DNA of 33,825 nucleotides from an uncultured Myxococcales bacterium. GTDB lineage: Bacteria; Myxococcota_A; UBA9042. Each line of letters starts with the position of its first letter. The stretch's first letter is position 1. Shown here piece after piece: positions 8,051 through 18,400 of this stretch. The notes beneath the pieces were generated by a model. It saw only the letters and a list, made by a program, of their open reading frames with translations, had not been told where the DNA came from and searched no databases. Location of the stretch: NCBI GenBank assembly GCA_903919145.1, contig CAIXGW010000023.1:1-33825 (forward strand), read 5' to 3'. The position numbers and the translations under genes were made by a program.

Positions 8051-9064
8051 CTACCCTCCGCAGAGCGCTTGCTTGTCTGGGCAGCAGTCGCCACCCGGCT
8101 TGCACTTGGCGTCGCACTGGCAGGCCCACAGGTTGCTGAACTTGCCGCACTTGCCCTTGCAACTGGTGATGCACGCAAAGTTGAAGCAGACCTTGCCATC
8201 CTTGCAGTCGGCGGCGCTGTTGCAGTTGCAGTCGTAGGGGCACTTGGCCGGAAACTCAATGCCGGCGGTGCACTTGCCGTCGCCGCAATACCACGACGGA
8301 TAGCCTGGGCCGCAGTCAGTGGTGCAGGACTTGGAGGTCTCGGTCGCCGGGTAGTTGCAGCTGCCATCGCCACAGTAGGTGCCGGGCGGGCCGGCGCCGC
8401 AGTCGGCGGCACAGGAGGTCCAGCTCTCAGCCCCAGTGGTGCAGACTTTGTCGCCGCAGACGGGCGGGCAATCGGCAAGGCAGTAGACCTTTTCTTGTGG
8501 CCCTTCGCAGACTTGGTTCCCGCACTTGGCCTGGCAGTCCTTGGAGCAGTCGTTGGCGTTTTCTTTGCCAGTGCACGCGCCGTCGCCGCAGACGGCTGGG
8601 CAGTCGGCGAGGCAATTCTGGTTGTTTTCTGAGGCCTTGGAGCAAAAACCGTCGCCGCACTTGGCCGGGCAGTCCTGGGGGCAATCCTCAGCGCCTTCGC
8701 CGGGGGCGCAGGTGCCGTCGCCGCAAGGGGCGGGCTTGGTCGTGTCGCTGGCGGTGTCGGCGGTGCTGTCGGCGGAGGCGTCGGTCAGGGCGTCTGCTGC
8801 GGTATCGGCGGTGGTGTCAACCGATGCGGCTGTGTCGGCGGACACGTCGGTGAGGGCGTCTGCGGCGGAGTCGGCCGTTGCCTGCAGGTCGGCGGCTGCA
8901 GCATCGCCAGCCGCGGTCTCGGCTTGGGCCGCAGCGTCGCCGGCCGCGGCGTCCTTGTCTGCGGCGGTGTCGCTGGCATTGGTGGGCGGCGCCGCCGGCG
9001 CAGCGGGCTCGCCGCATGCAGCCTGCAGTGCCAGAATTGTCAGCCATACCAAAGACCTGCGCAT
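8051..9064 (-). CDS. Cys-rich repeat lipoprotein with somatomedin-B-like C-terminus
   Basis: The protein has 337 residues. It starts at 9064 with MRRSLVWLTILALQAACGEP, a lipoprotein signal with lipobox LQAAC. Residues about 20-105 form an Ala/Asp/Thr-rich acidic linker with imperfect repeats (TAADALTDASAD types). Next come about seven units of the form CGDGxCxxGxxxxxCxxDC, for instance CGDGTCAPGEGAEDCPQDC and CGDGACTGKENANDCSKDC. The last 35 residues read CKGKCGKF, CQCDAKC, GDCCPDKQALC, which matches the somatomedin-B spacing (C-x3-C ... CxCDxxC ... DCCxDxxxxC) known from vitronectin and also found in bacterial secreted proteins. The whole is a disulfide-rich surface stalk with a small knotted tip. 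A terminator hairpin follows at 7947-7968. Paralogue of the truncated gene at 4029-4813. Confidence 0.85.
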   Translation of the reverse strand: MRRSLVWLTILALQAACGEPAAPAAPPTNASDTAADKDAAAGDAAAQAETAAGDAAAADLQATADSAADALTDVSADTAASVDTTADTAADALTDASADSTADTASDTTKPAPCGDGTCAPGEGAEDCPQDCPAKCGDGFCSKASENNQNCLADCPAVCGDGACTGKENANDCSKDCQAKCGNQVCEGPQEKVYCLADCPPVCGDKVCTTGAESWTSCAADCGAGPPGTYCGDGSCNYPATETSKSCTTDCGPGYPSWYCGDGKCTAGIEFPAKCPYDCNCNSAADCKDGKVCFNFACITSCKGKCGKFSNLWACQCDAKCKPGGDCCPDKQALCGG

Positions 9065-9387
9065 GTACGCTCCCCGTACCCGCCAGGGACGGCGGGCACC
9101 CAGCCGCCATCCTATCAGCCGCCCAGCTGCAGGGGATCCTAGCGCGGCCTTAGCGGGCGGCGACCGCAGTTGACCTAGCCTTTGCCTTCTGGATGGCGGG
9201 GGCGATTCGCGGCGATAGAACAGTCTTGGGGACCAGCCCGTGGCGTCGATCCGCCTGCATGGCCACGTCAGCGGTGGCGTCGCGAACCGCGGGCTCTCCA
9301 GGCATGGACGACCTCCGCGGGCCACCCAGCTTGGGTCCGTGGGGCGCGTTGGTCAAGCGTGGGGCGACGGCCTGGATCGGTGCCGAG
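9065..9387. other. Intergenic, upstream of Cys-rich lipoprotein
   Basis: About 320 bases between the minus-strand lipoprotein gene and the end of the minus-strand SRPBCC gene. It must hold the lipoprotein promoter, but no near-consensus boxes, repeats or credible coding sequence were found. Confidence 0.45.
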
Positions 9388-9870
9388 CTACGCAGCCTTG
9401 GGCACAAAGTCCTTGCCGACCTGCTCGCCGGTCAGCGCGTGGTGCTCCAGGCCGGCCAGCAGCTTCGCCGCCATTTTGCCAAGCTCCTTGCGCATCACCG
9501 TGGCACCCAGCAGCTTGCCGATCGGGCCAAACTTGACCTGGTAGTGCAGCGCAAACGTGGCCAGTGTCGCCCCCGCGGCCTGTGGCTGAAGGGTGATCTC
9601 GACCTCAAGCCGCTTCATCGGCACCGAAAACTCAGTCATGCGCATCCGAACGCGTTGATTCATCTCAAGTTCAACAACCTCCTCGCGCACGCTGGTGCCG
9701 TCGTGAAAGTTGCAGCGCCGCGCTGCCCCCATGCCGCTGGGAGAGTCGCTGAGCAGATCGACGTGAGAGATGCTGGGGTGCCAGCGGGCGATCTGGGTGA
9801 CGTCGCTGATCAGCGGCCAGAGTTTGCTCGCAGGGGCAGCGATGCTGCGGGTCGCCTGGGTCGTTTGCAT
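9388..9870 (-). CDS. Cytosolic SRPBCC-family protein
   Basis: The protein has 160 residues with no signal peptide. The start at 9870 has an excellent ribosome site (AAGGAGGG, seven bases upstream). It follows the polyketide cyclase/START-like pattern: TQATRSIAAPASKLWPLISD, IARWHPSISHVDLLSD, then GAARRCNFHDGTSVREEVVE and a closing helix around RKELGKMAAKLLAGLEHHAL. 'I.ap...lWp.isD.....wHPsis' is typical of the bacterial SRPBCC group that binds small hydrophobic ligands or acts as a cyclase. It is divergent from a TetR regulator and shares a 144-base control region with it, so it is probably the regulator's target. Confidence 0.9.
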   Translation of the reverse strand: MQTTQATRSIAAPASKLWPLISDVTQIARWHPSISHVDLLSDSPSGMGAARRCNFHDGTSVREEVVELEMNQRVRMRMTEFSVPMKRLEVEITLQPQAAGATLATFALHYQVKFGPIGKLLGATVMRKELGKMAAKLLAGLEHHALTGEQVGKDFVPKAA

Positions 9871-9913
9871 GAAAATCCCTCCTTGGTGTGGCTCGGTTGG
9901 CCAGCGGGTCTAG

Positions 9914-9942
9914 TTTCTAACTGCTCGTTCCGTTATTGTCAA
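9914..9942 (-). promoter_or_regulatory. Near-consensus sigma70-type promoter with candidate TetR operator
   Basis: On the minus strand TTGACA (9937-9942) and TAGAAA (9914-9919) are separated by exactly 17 bases, reading toward the SRPBCC gene that starts at 9870. Within the spacer and touching the -10 box is a TAAC-N10-GTTA dyad (9918-9935), the kind and size of site bound by a TetR dimer. Binding there would block the promoter. The promoter match is seen directly; the operator role is inference. Confidence 0.6.
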
Positions 9943-10014
9943 GACCGCGGACCGGCTGCCAAGCCAGTTGCGCAGGCTGCAGCTTGGCAGCAGTCTTGCC
10001 GCAAGGAGCCGACG

Positions 10015-10641
10015 ATGGGACGACCCAAAACTTATCAGCGCGACGCGATGGTGGCCGAGGCAATGCAGCTGTTTTGGCTGCATGGCTTTGAGGCGACAAC
10101 GACGCAGATGCTGGTCGAGCGGCTCGGCATCAACCGCTTCAGCCTCTACGCAGAATTCGGCAGCAAGCAGGGCCTCTACGAAGCCTCGTTGGACCGCTAC
10201 GACCAGGACGTAGTGGCGCACCACTTCGGCCCCCTAGAGCGCCCTGGCGCGGGGCTTTGCGAGATCGAGGGGTTGCTGGCGTTTTTTGCCTCCAAGGGCC
10301 GCGCACCGGGTTCGCATTACGGCTGCCTGCTGTGCAACGTCGCAGTCGAGCGCGCGCCCCACGACTTGGCCAGTCACGCCCGCGTCGAGCGCTACGTCAG
10401 CCGCATCTCCTGCGCGCTGCAGTCGGCGCTGCAAACCGCACTAGAGCGGGGCGAATTGGCGGCGAATGTCGAGGTCGCCACGCTGGCTGCCGGGCTGACC
10501 GCGACCTTTCTGGGCCTGTTTGTGCTGCTGCGGGCGCAGACCGACCCAGCCATCCTGCATGACGCGGCGGCCGCGGCAATCGCCCAGCTGCGCAGCCTTG
10601 GCGCCACGGCAGCGGCCGAGGCCCAGCCCCCCTACCCTTGA
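10015..10641 (+). CDS. TetR/AcrR-family transcriptional regulator
   Basis: The protein has 208 residues. The start at 10015 follows AAGGAG with normal spacing and gives MGRPKTYQRDAMVAEAMQLF, the usual short TetR lead. The HTH lies at residues about 10-55: FWLHGFEATTTQMLVERLGI then NRFSLYAEFGSKQGLYEASL, with the hallmark 'G...LY..FgsKe.Ly' recognition helix. The C-terminal domain is helical, with GCLLCNVAVERAPHD and AALAATFLGL-like stretches resembling the AcrR subgroup that carries a 'G.LL.na..E' motif, and a Cys pair (CLLCN) that could sense oxidants or electrophiles. It is divergent from the SRPBCC gene and probably represses it, and possibly itself. Confidence 0.92.
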   Translation: MGRPKTYQRDAMVAEAMQLFWLHGFEATTTQMLVERLGINRFSLYAEFGSKQGLYEASLDRYDQDVVAHHFGPLERPGAGLCEIEGLLAFFASKGRAPGSHYGCLLCNVAVERAPHDLASHARVERYVSRISCALQSALQTALERGELAANVEVATLAAGLTATFLGLFVLLRAQTDPAILHDAAAAAIAQLRSLGATAAAEAQPPYP

Positions 10642-10694
10642 GCACCCCCCACAGTGCCGCTACCGTCGCCCTGCCCTCAAGCCGGGAGCCCTGA

Positions 10695-11237
10695 ATGTCC
10701 ACCCCTCGCGTCCGCGTGTTTATCGCTTGCAGCTTAGACGGCTTTATCGCTGGCGCCGGCGACGACCTCTCTTGGCTGCCGCCCCCCTCGGACGATGGCT
10801 CGGACCACGGCTACGCGGCGTTTATGGCCCAGGTGGGCGCATTGCTGATGGGGCGCCGCACCTTTGACGTGGTGGCCGGGTTTGAGGGGCCGTGGCCCTA
10901 CGGCGAGACGCCGGTGCTGGTGGCAACGCGGCGGCCGCTACAGCCGCTGGCCCCCACGGTGCGGGCCATCCACGGCCCCATCCCGGCCCTGGTGGACCAG
11001 GCCAAGCAGGCAGCGGCAGGGCGCGACGTCTACCTGGACGGCGGCGAGCTGATCCGCCAGGCCCTGGACGCTGCGCTGGTCGATGAGCTGGTGGTAACGC
11101 TGATTCCAGTGGTGCTTGGCAGCGGCCACCCGCTGTTTGCCGGCGCCCAGCAGCGCCATCGCTTTGAGCTGCTGGCCAACGCGACCCTGCCGGGAGGGCT
11201 GGTGCAGCTGACCTTTCGGCCTCTGACTCAGGGATAG
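10695..11237 (+). CDS. DHFR/RibD C-terminal-like reductase
   Basis: The protein has 180 residues. Motifs follow the RibD_C (dihydrofolate-reductase-like) order: RVRVFIACSLDGFIAGAGDD, LLMGRRTFDVVAGFEGPWPY, VLVATRRPL, DVYLDGGELIRQALDAALVD and VVTLIPVVLGSGHPLFAG. The 'SLDGFIA', 'GR.T.d', 'dGG.li...l...LvDEl.....P..LG.G..lF' set is diagnostic. Family members bind NADPH and reduce pterin- or pyrimidine-like substrates; stand-alone ones are mostly uncharacterised. It lies 53 bases after the TetR gene in the same direction, so it may be read through from the same transcript. Confidence 0.9.
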   Translation: MSTPRVRVFIACSLDGFIAGAGDDLSWLPPPSDDGSDHGYAAFMAQVGALLMGRRTFDVVAGFEGPWPYGETPVLVATRRPLQPLAPTVRAIHGPIPALVDQAKQAAAGRDVYLDGGELIRQALDAALVDELVVTLIPVVLGSGHPLFAGAQQRHRFELLANATLPGGLVQLTFRPLTQG

Positions 11238-11576
11238 TCCAACGCCGCCAGCAGCCGGGCTGCATAGGTGGGGGACCTGCCGGTCTGCGGGCTGGCAGAG
11301 GGTTGGGCGGACTGGGCAGATAAGTTTGAATCTACGAAATATTTCGCGTTTGACGGGGGTGATCGGCTGGCATAGTCTCGCTGCGGACGGCTGCGATGGT
11401 CTTGGTCGGGGGCGGCATGGCGCTGGCGCCGAGGGTCGGATGGGCGGGTACCCGGTTTGCGTGTCTTATCCATCGGAAGTACCCAACCGACAACAATCTT
11501 CCAGTTTGCTGTGGCAGAGCGCGACGACACTTTCTATCCAGCCCCGCATGTGCATCGAGTTAGTCAACGGGCCTGC
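11238..11576. other. Intergenic region with AT-rich palindrome
   Basis: About 340 bases between convergent genes. The only structure I see is a perfect 12-base palindrome, CGAAATATTTCG at 11335-11346, in an AT-rich patch. Short frames on both strands look random. Confidence 0.45.
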
Positions 11577-12422
11577 TTACGACCTCAATCCGTCGCCGAG
11601 CACCTTGACTACCTGGCCGACCGCACGCGGAGCGGTGTTGCCATCGTCGGGCAGCTTGACCCACTGGGGCGGTGCAGCGGAGTCGGAGCTGTCGAGTCTT
11701 AATTGCAGACCATCTTCACCATCGCATTGCACAGCGCCGATGCGTCGGAATTGCCATCGACGGCCGCCGGCATGCTCAGCTGCCGGAACACAGACCAGCA
11801 TGATGCCACGGACTCTGGGTTGTTGATCAGCTGTGGCAACCAAGCACCAGGCTCCCTCGGGTAGGCCCGCGAGGTCCGCCCCGACTGCCTGCGCCAAGGC
11901 CATCCCAGCGACCTCGTGCCGGCCAGGCGCGCGAACATAGCCTACTGCGTGAGGTATGGCGGTGGCGACATCGCTGGCCTCACTGCTCAAGAGCGACCAT
12001 ACCGGCACGCCCTTACCACGCGAGCCTGAGTCCAGCGGTCGCCAACCCAGCGCGCGAAGCTCGCGTGACCAAGGAGGCTCCGAGAGGGCGCTGTTAGTGG
12101 ATGATCTAGCCACTTGTTCCAGAGCCATCCCAATCGATTCTGCGGACGCGAGCAGAGCTGCCGGGGTTGACGCTAGAGCTTCTGCGACTCGCTGCAGGCG
12201 TAATACCGATAGATTCTGGGTGCCTGCTTCAAGTTGATGGGCGTTGCGCAGATCGATGGCTAGGACGTCGGCAAACTGCTGGACTGTGATGCCGCGGGCT
12301 TTGCGCGCCGCAGCGATGGCCCTGCCGACAGCGAGGAGGTAGGCGTGGGCGGGGCGTCTGTTCATGCCGGCAAAGTGCTGCATCAGGGCTGTGCTGAACA
12401 AGGATGCGCCAAGATCATACAT
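11577..12422 (-). CDS. XRE-family regulator with S24-like C-terminal domain
   Basis: The protein has up to 281 residues; Met at 12365 is an alternative start, and neither has a strong ribosome site. Residues about 26-87 are an HTH_3 domain: LLAVGRAIAAARKARGITVQ, FADVLAIDLRNAHQLEAGTQ, then LRLQRVAEALASTPAALLAS. The C-terminal 150 residues (GVPVWSLLSSEASDV, GMALAQAVGADLAGLPEGAW, VGQVVKVLGDG) follow the outline of the LexA/CI S24 peptidase fold, but the position of the catalytic Ser in 'GDSMxPxIPxG' reads GADLAGLPEG. The fold may remain as a dimerisation or ligand-sensing domain without self-cleavage. The gene is divergent from the 1967-residue lipoprotein, with a perfect palindrome in the shared 76-base gap. 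Confidence 0.75.
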   Translation of the reverse strand: MYDLGASLFSTALMQHFAGMNRRPAHAYLLAVGRAIAAARKARGITVQQFADVLAIDLRNAHQLEAGTQNLSVLRLQRVAEALASTPAALLASAESIGMALEQVARSSTNSALSEPPWSRELRALGWRPLDSGSRGKGVPVWSLLSSEASDVATAIPHAVGYVRAPGRHEVAGMALAQAVGADLAGLPEGAWCLVATADQQPRVRGIMLVCVPAAEHAGGRRWQFRRIGAVQCDGEDGLQLRLDSSDSAAPPQWVKLPDDGNTAPRAVGQVVKVLGDGLRS

Positions 12423-12435
12423 TTACAGCATCGAC

Positions 12436-12453
12436 ATGATGCTATAGCATCAT
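12436..12453. promoter_or_regulatory. Perfect 18-bp palindrome, probable XRE operator
   Basis: ATGATGCTATAGCATCAT is a perfect inverted repeat with no spacer. It sits in the 76-base gap between the divergent regulator (start 12422) and the giant lipoprotein gene (start 12499). Its centre GCTATAGC resembles a -10 box on either strand; on the minus strand a TTGTCG lies 17 bases before TGCTAT. Length, symmetry and position fit an operator of a dimeric XRE/CI-like repressor. An extra AGCATC half-like site is seen at 12427-12432. Confidence 0.7.
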
Positions 12454-12498
12454 ATGCAAGCGCGGACGACAACTGATGTCGGGGCACAGGGTTGACAA

Positions 12499-15400
12499 AT
12501 GCTTATTAAGTATCGACGAATTCCATGGCATATCACGGCGCGGTACTTCGTGGCGTTGGGACTTGCGTCGTGCAGCAGCAACGAAACGGGCAACTCAGTC
12601 GGCAGCGCCACGAAAGAGCCGTGCATCGAGGCGGCCACCCAACCGTGCGCGTGCGGCCCCGGCGTCAAGGGCCTCCAGGTTTGCTCTGGTGGTGTGTTGT
12701 CACCTTGCGCCTGCGGCGTCGGCGACGCTGAAGGTATCGATGGCAAAATCGAATCGCAGGATGCCGCAACCAGTGGTGCGTCGGATGCTGCAGTCGTTGA
12801 TACTACCGACACAGCTGGGGCGAGCCCCGACGCAACCAGTGCGGCCGGCGAGACGGCCGATGCGGCTGGAGAAGTGGCCGACAGTGAGGGGGACATCGGC
12901 TGCAAGGCCGGCGCGCCGTGCGATGACGGGGAACCCTGCACGCTGCAAGATAAATGCAGCAGCAAGGGCCAGTGCATCGGCGGGCCCGATGACAGCTGCG
13001 ATGACAATTCCGCCTGCACAGAAGACAGTTGCAAACCCGGCTACGGATGCATCCACAAGCCGATCACGGGTGCTTGCGACGATGGGGACGCCTGCACCGA
13101 AAAAGACGCCTGCACGCAGGGGAAGTGCAGCGGGATTGCGCTCAAGTGCGACGACGGCAACCCGTGCACCACAGACTCTTGCGATGCCGCCAAGGGCTGC
13201 GCTACAGCGGCACTGCCTGGGCCATGCGACGACGGCAACCCCTGCACTCAGTCCGACGCCTGCGACGCCGGCAAGTGCGTCGGCGGCACCAACCTGTGCG
13301 CCTGCCAGCAGGACATCGATTGTGCCTCACAGGAAGATGGCGACGCCTGCAATGGCACACTGTACTGCGATAAGACTACTCAACCCTATGTCTGCAAAGT
13401 AAATCCTGCGACGAAGGTCAGCTGCGACACCAGCAAGAACAGCGCGTGCGCCGCGACCGCGTGCGACAGCAAGACCGGCAAATGCGCGACGACGACGGAA
13501 CCCGATGGATCCGCGTGCGACGCCGACGGCAGCATCTGTACCTCCAAGGACAGCTGTCAGGCCGGCAAGTGTACCGCCGACAAGGCGATCGTCTGCGACG
13601 ACCAGAACCCCTGCACGACTGACAGTTGCGATCCGAAGGCAGGGTGCGTATTCGACGCCAACACCGCACCGTGCGACGCCGACGGCACTGCGTGCACCGT
13701 GGGCGACCAGTGCAAGGGCAAGGCCTGCGTCGCCGGCCCCAAGACCGTGTGCGACGACGGCAGCGCGTGTACGCTCGACACCTGCAACGCACTGTCCGGA
13801 AAGTGCAATTACGACTCTGCGGCGTTTGCCGGCAAGGCCTGCGAAGACGCCGACGCCTGCACCGGCGGCGACGCGTGTACCAGCGGCGTGTGCGTCGGCG
13901 GCGCCAAGGTCGCCTGCGACGACAAAAACCCTTGCTCGACTGATAGTTGCGATAAAGAGATCGGCTGCGTGCACGCCGCGATCAACGCGGGCCCTTGCGA
14001 CGCCGACGGCAACGCCTGCACGCAGGACCAGTGCCAGGCCGGGAAGTGCGCACCTGGCGCGGCCAAGACCTGCGACGACAAGAACAACTGCACCCAGGAT
14101 AGCTGCGACATAAAGACCGGCATATGCGGCTACGACCCGCTGCCGCTCGACGGCAAGGCCTGCGACGCCGACGGCACCATGTGCACCGAGAACGACGCGT
14201 GCAAGAACGGCAAGTGCGCGCCAGGCGCCGCCGCGAAGGCCGGAACCGCCTGCGAAGACGGCCTGTTCTGCTCCGCCAACGACACCTGCAACGGCCTGGG
14301 CGGCTGCGTGGCTGGCCCGTCCAAGGACTGCAATGACGGCAACACCTGCACGCAAGACAGCTGCACCGAGGCGGCCAAGGGCTGTGTAAACGCCAAGATT
14401 CCGGCCGGGACGGCCTGCAGCGACGGCAAGTTCTGCACGACCGGCGAGGTATGCGACGTGGGCGGCAACTGCGGCAGCGGCAAGGCATTGGACTGCTCGG
14501 CTGGCGGTTGTACCAGCGGCAACTGCAACGAGTCGGCGGGCAAGTGCGAGGGCCAAGCCAAGCCCGACGGCACCGGCTGCGATGCCGACGGCGACGCGTG
14601 CACTGCGGGCGATGCGTGCAAGGCCGGCAATTGCTTGGCGGGGGCCAAGAAGGTCTGCGACGACAGCAAGGCCTGTACCATCGACAGCTGCGACGCGAAG
14701 AGCGGCAATTGCGTGTTCGACGCAAAGCCGTTGACTGACAAGGCCTGCGACGCGGACGGCAACGTGTGTACGGCCGGCGACGCGTGCCAGGCCGACGGTT
14801 CCTGCAAAGCTGGTGCTGCTGCGGCGGCAGGAGCAAGCTGCACTGACGGCAATCCCTGCACAATTGGCGACAGCTGTGCTGGGACTTCGTGCAAGCCCGG
14901 AAACGCTAAGGGCTGTGATGACGGCGATGCCTGTACGAGCGACGCGTGTGACCTGTCGAACGGCAACTGCACCCACAAGGCCCTTGTGGCCGGTGCCCCA
15001 TGCGAGGACGGCAAGTTCTGTACCACTGGAGAAACCTGCGATAACGCTGGAAAGTGCACTGGGGGGCAGGCCAAGATCTGCGGCGAAGGTGGTTGCATTC
15101 TGGGGAGCTGCGACGAGGCCAAGAAGGCTTGCGTGGGGCAGACGCTTCCCGATGGGACGCTGTGCAATGCCGACACCAACGGCTGCACCAAGAACGACTA
15201 CTGCCAGTCGGGCACGTGCTTGGCCGGGGCTCCGGTGAACTGCTTCGTGCCTGGGGATGCGTGCAATAGCTACAGCTGCAACTCGAGCGGGGCGGATACG
15301 TACCAGTGCGATAGCAAGGCGGCCAAGGCGGGGACGACGTGCGATGATCTGCTGTTCTGTACCGTGGGGGATACCTGCGACGGTAGCGGGGTCTGCAAGT

Positions 15401-18400
15401 CGGGATCGGCTCGGGATTGCACGGGGAAGGACGGGGCTTGCGCGACGGGGACATGTGACGAGACGCTGAACGAGTGCGTGGCGAAGAACAAGGCCGAGGG
15501 GACGCAGTGTAGCTTGGGGAATCCGTGTACGACGGGGGACAGTTGTAAGGGCGGGTTTTGTGTTGCCGGGAAGAACAGTTGTCCGGGCGGGGAGGACTTA
15601 TGCACAGCCGCAGTCGTGGCAGACGGGATGTACGGCCCGCCCGCCGTTCGACAACAGCCCGGGGGCGAGGTGGTAAGCGCTTGGCTGTCTGCATCCAGCG
15701 TGATCTCCACCCGCGCGCGGGCCGACGGGTCTCGCAGCCAGTGGGCCGAGGTCGGGGCCACAACGTGGCCGCCCCAATCGCAATTGGCCTTCTCGTCGGG
15801 CGCAACCTTGATATGGCGAACGGAACTAGGAGAATCATTTAAAGTTCCGTTTGGCGCCATCCTCCAGCCGCCAAAACTTGCCAGCCAAGAATCGTTTGCC
15901 AGCTGGGACTGGTGGAGCAGTAGTAGCACCTGCGGTCCAAGGTGCGTGCTCTACATTGCAGGCTACAACAACCCCTGGACTTCGCAGTGGGGCTTCGGCG
16001 GGTGTACGGAGTACTGTGGCAACGCGTGCGCATTTGCGTGCTTGAAGACTGTTTCGAACCAACTGTTCGTGATGCCGAGCGCGGCGTCTCAGACCTCCGT
16101 GGTTGTGCGGGACAAGTCTTGGTACTTCTTCGGCGGGAAATTCGAGGGAGACTTCGTTGCTAAGAAATTCGGAAGCAGCTTTCAGACCTTACAGCAACCC
16201 GCTGCTGCCTCGCCGTTCGGGGACGGTTCCTTTGTCGCAGCTTGGCTTGACGGCAGCGCCCAGAAGTTCGCCAAAGACGGCAAGCTCGACGGCGCGAAGT
16301 TCGCCTACAACACCACGCCCTTCGGCGCTCAACTGACCGACGTGAACGACTGGCCCATCGCTGCTGCCACGCTCCCGAACGGCCGCTACGTCATCGCGTG
16401 GCAAACCTTCGACAAGCAGTCCACCCAAGGCAGCGACATCCGCGCCCAGGTCTTCAAGAACGAACCGGGCGCCAAAGCCGGCAGCGAGTTCGTGGTCAAC
16501 ACTTCAGTCGTCGGCAACCAAGGCCGGCCGCGAATCGCCGGCTTCAGCGACAGCAGCTTTGCGATCTTCTGGGAAGACAACGCCGGCCGCGATGGCGATG
16601 GCAGTGGCATCATTGGCCAGTGGTACAACGCTAACGGCACGCCCAAGGGCGCAGAAGTCGTCATCAACAGCACGACCAAAGGCAACCAAGTCCTGCCCAA
16701 CGTCAGCGTCGACCTGACCACCGACCTCGTGGTCATCGCCTGGATCGACAACGGCGACACCGGCCACGTCAAGCTCGCTCGCTACGACCGCAACGGCAAG
16801 CGCGACAACGGCGCGGTCGAACAGCAAGTCGCTGAGACCAAAACCGGCGAGCAGATTCAACCTGCCTTCGCGTCGCCCCGCGTCACCAACCTGCAACTCG
16901 GCGACGGCTCCTTCATTGCAGCCTGGGCCAGCGAGAACGGCGACGGGAACGGTTACGGCGTGATGGCGCGGCGCTACGGGGTTGACGGCAAGCCCAAGGC
17001 CGGCGAGTTCAAGGTCAACACCTACTCCACCGACAACCAGTGGCGTCCCGACGTTGCGGCCGATCAGGCCGGTAACTTTGTAGTCGTTTGGGAGTCGGTC
17101 GGCCAAGACGGCGACCTCGAGGGTGTTTACGCCCAGCGCTACCTGAACAACGGTGCCAAGAGCGGCGCCGAGTTCCGCTTGAGTGTGCAGACCGCCAACG
17201 AGCAACTGCGGCCCAAGGTAGCCATGCAGCCGACCGGCGGATTCGCCGTCGCGTTTGAGACCTACAGCGCCCCGGGCGGCGCCGGCTACGACATCGGCGT
17301 GCGCTGCTTTGACAAGAGCGGCGCGGCCACCAGCCAGGACGTGCTCGCCAACACCTTTACCACCGGCGCGCAGACGCGGCCGCAGATTGCCAGCGTGCCC
17401 GATGGTACAGGTCGTTTCATCGTCACGTGGCAGAGTTACGACCAGCTCGGCGTCGGCAAGCAGGACGACGTGTACGCCCGCCTGTTCAACGCCAGCTGCC
17501 AGCCGCTGGGCGACCCGATTCTCGTCAACACCATCACGGATGGCAGTGCGGGAATGCCTAGCGTTGAAGCGGATATCAACGGCAACTTCACCATCGCATG
17601 GCAGGAGTACAAGGATGTGACCGACGGCTTCAACGTCTGGGCCCAACGCTATGACACCGCCGCAAAGCCGGTGGGCCTCGCCTTCCGCATCCACGACTGG
17701 GTCAAGGGCGACCAGACCGAACCAAGCGTGACGTACCTGCCCGACAGTTCGTGCGTAATCACGTACACCACAGCTGGCGAAGACGAGGAAGGCACCGCCA
17801 TCAAAGCAGTGAAGTACGACAGCAAGGGCGTCAAGACCGACGTCGAATGGATGGCCAACCGCACTTACACCGGCGCCCAGCAGACCAGCACTGTGGTCGG
17901 TCGGCCTAACGGAACCTGGGTCTACGCGTGGAATTCGCCGGGATGGGACGGCGACAAGGGCACTATCGTCATGCGCTTTAGCAATAGCGGCGACTGTCTG
18001 CAAGACGGCGACTGCAACGACCAGAACATCTGCACCGACGACAAGTGCAACGCTGGCAAGTGCCAAACCACCAACAACGCTGCCCTGTGCACCACCGACA
18101 ACAACGCCTGCACGGAGGCCGACACCTGCAAAGACGGTCTGTGCCAAGGGACACCGCTGACCTGCAACGACAACAACGTTTGCACTGCAGACAGTTGCGA
18201 CCTCAAGACCGGCAAGTGCGCCTTTGCTGGCATCCCCTGGTGCAACGGCGGGTGTTACTACGACGACAAGCCCGGCTGTGGAGGGTGCCAGTGCGAAGCC
18301 GCGGTATGCAGCGACCGACCCAGCTGCTGCAGCAAGAACTGGGACTCCCTATGCGTTCAGCTCTGCAATCAGAAGTTCGGGGGGTGTGATGCGGTCAAGT

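Noticed and set aside
11228..11530. Minus-strand 100-residue frame ending in ARLLAALDYP
   Set aside because: Overlaps the end of the reductase gene, has no ribosome site and a random-looking composition.
12492..12497. TTGACA as a -35 box for the giant lipoprotein
   Set aside because: It lies two bases before the chosen start codon, so it cannot drive that gene unless translation starts further downstream; no matching -10 box is seen.
13327..14976. Minus-strand frame of 549 residues rich in Ala and Val
   Set aside because: It mirrors the cysteine repeats of the giant lipoprotein; composition is an artefact of GC-rich codons read backwards.
16504..18147. Minus-strand frame of 547 residues
   Set aside because: Shadow of the repeat blades of the giant lipoprotein; no start signal and no recognisable domain.
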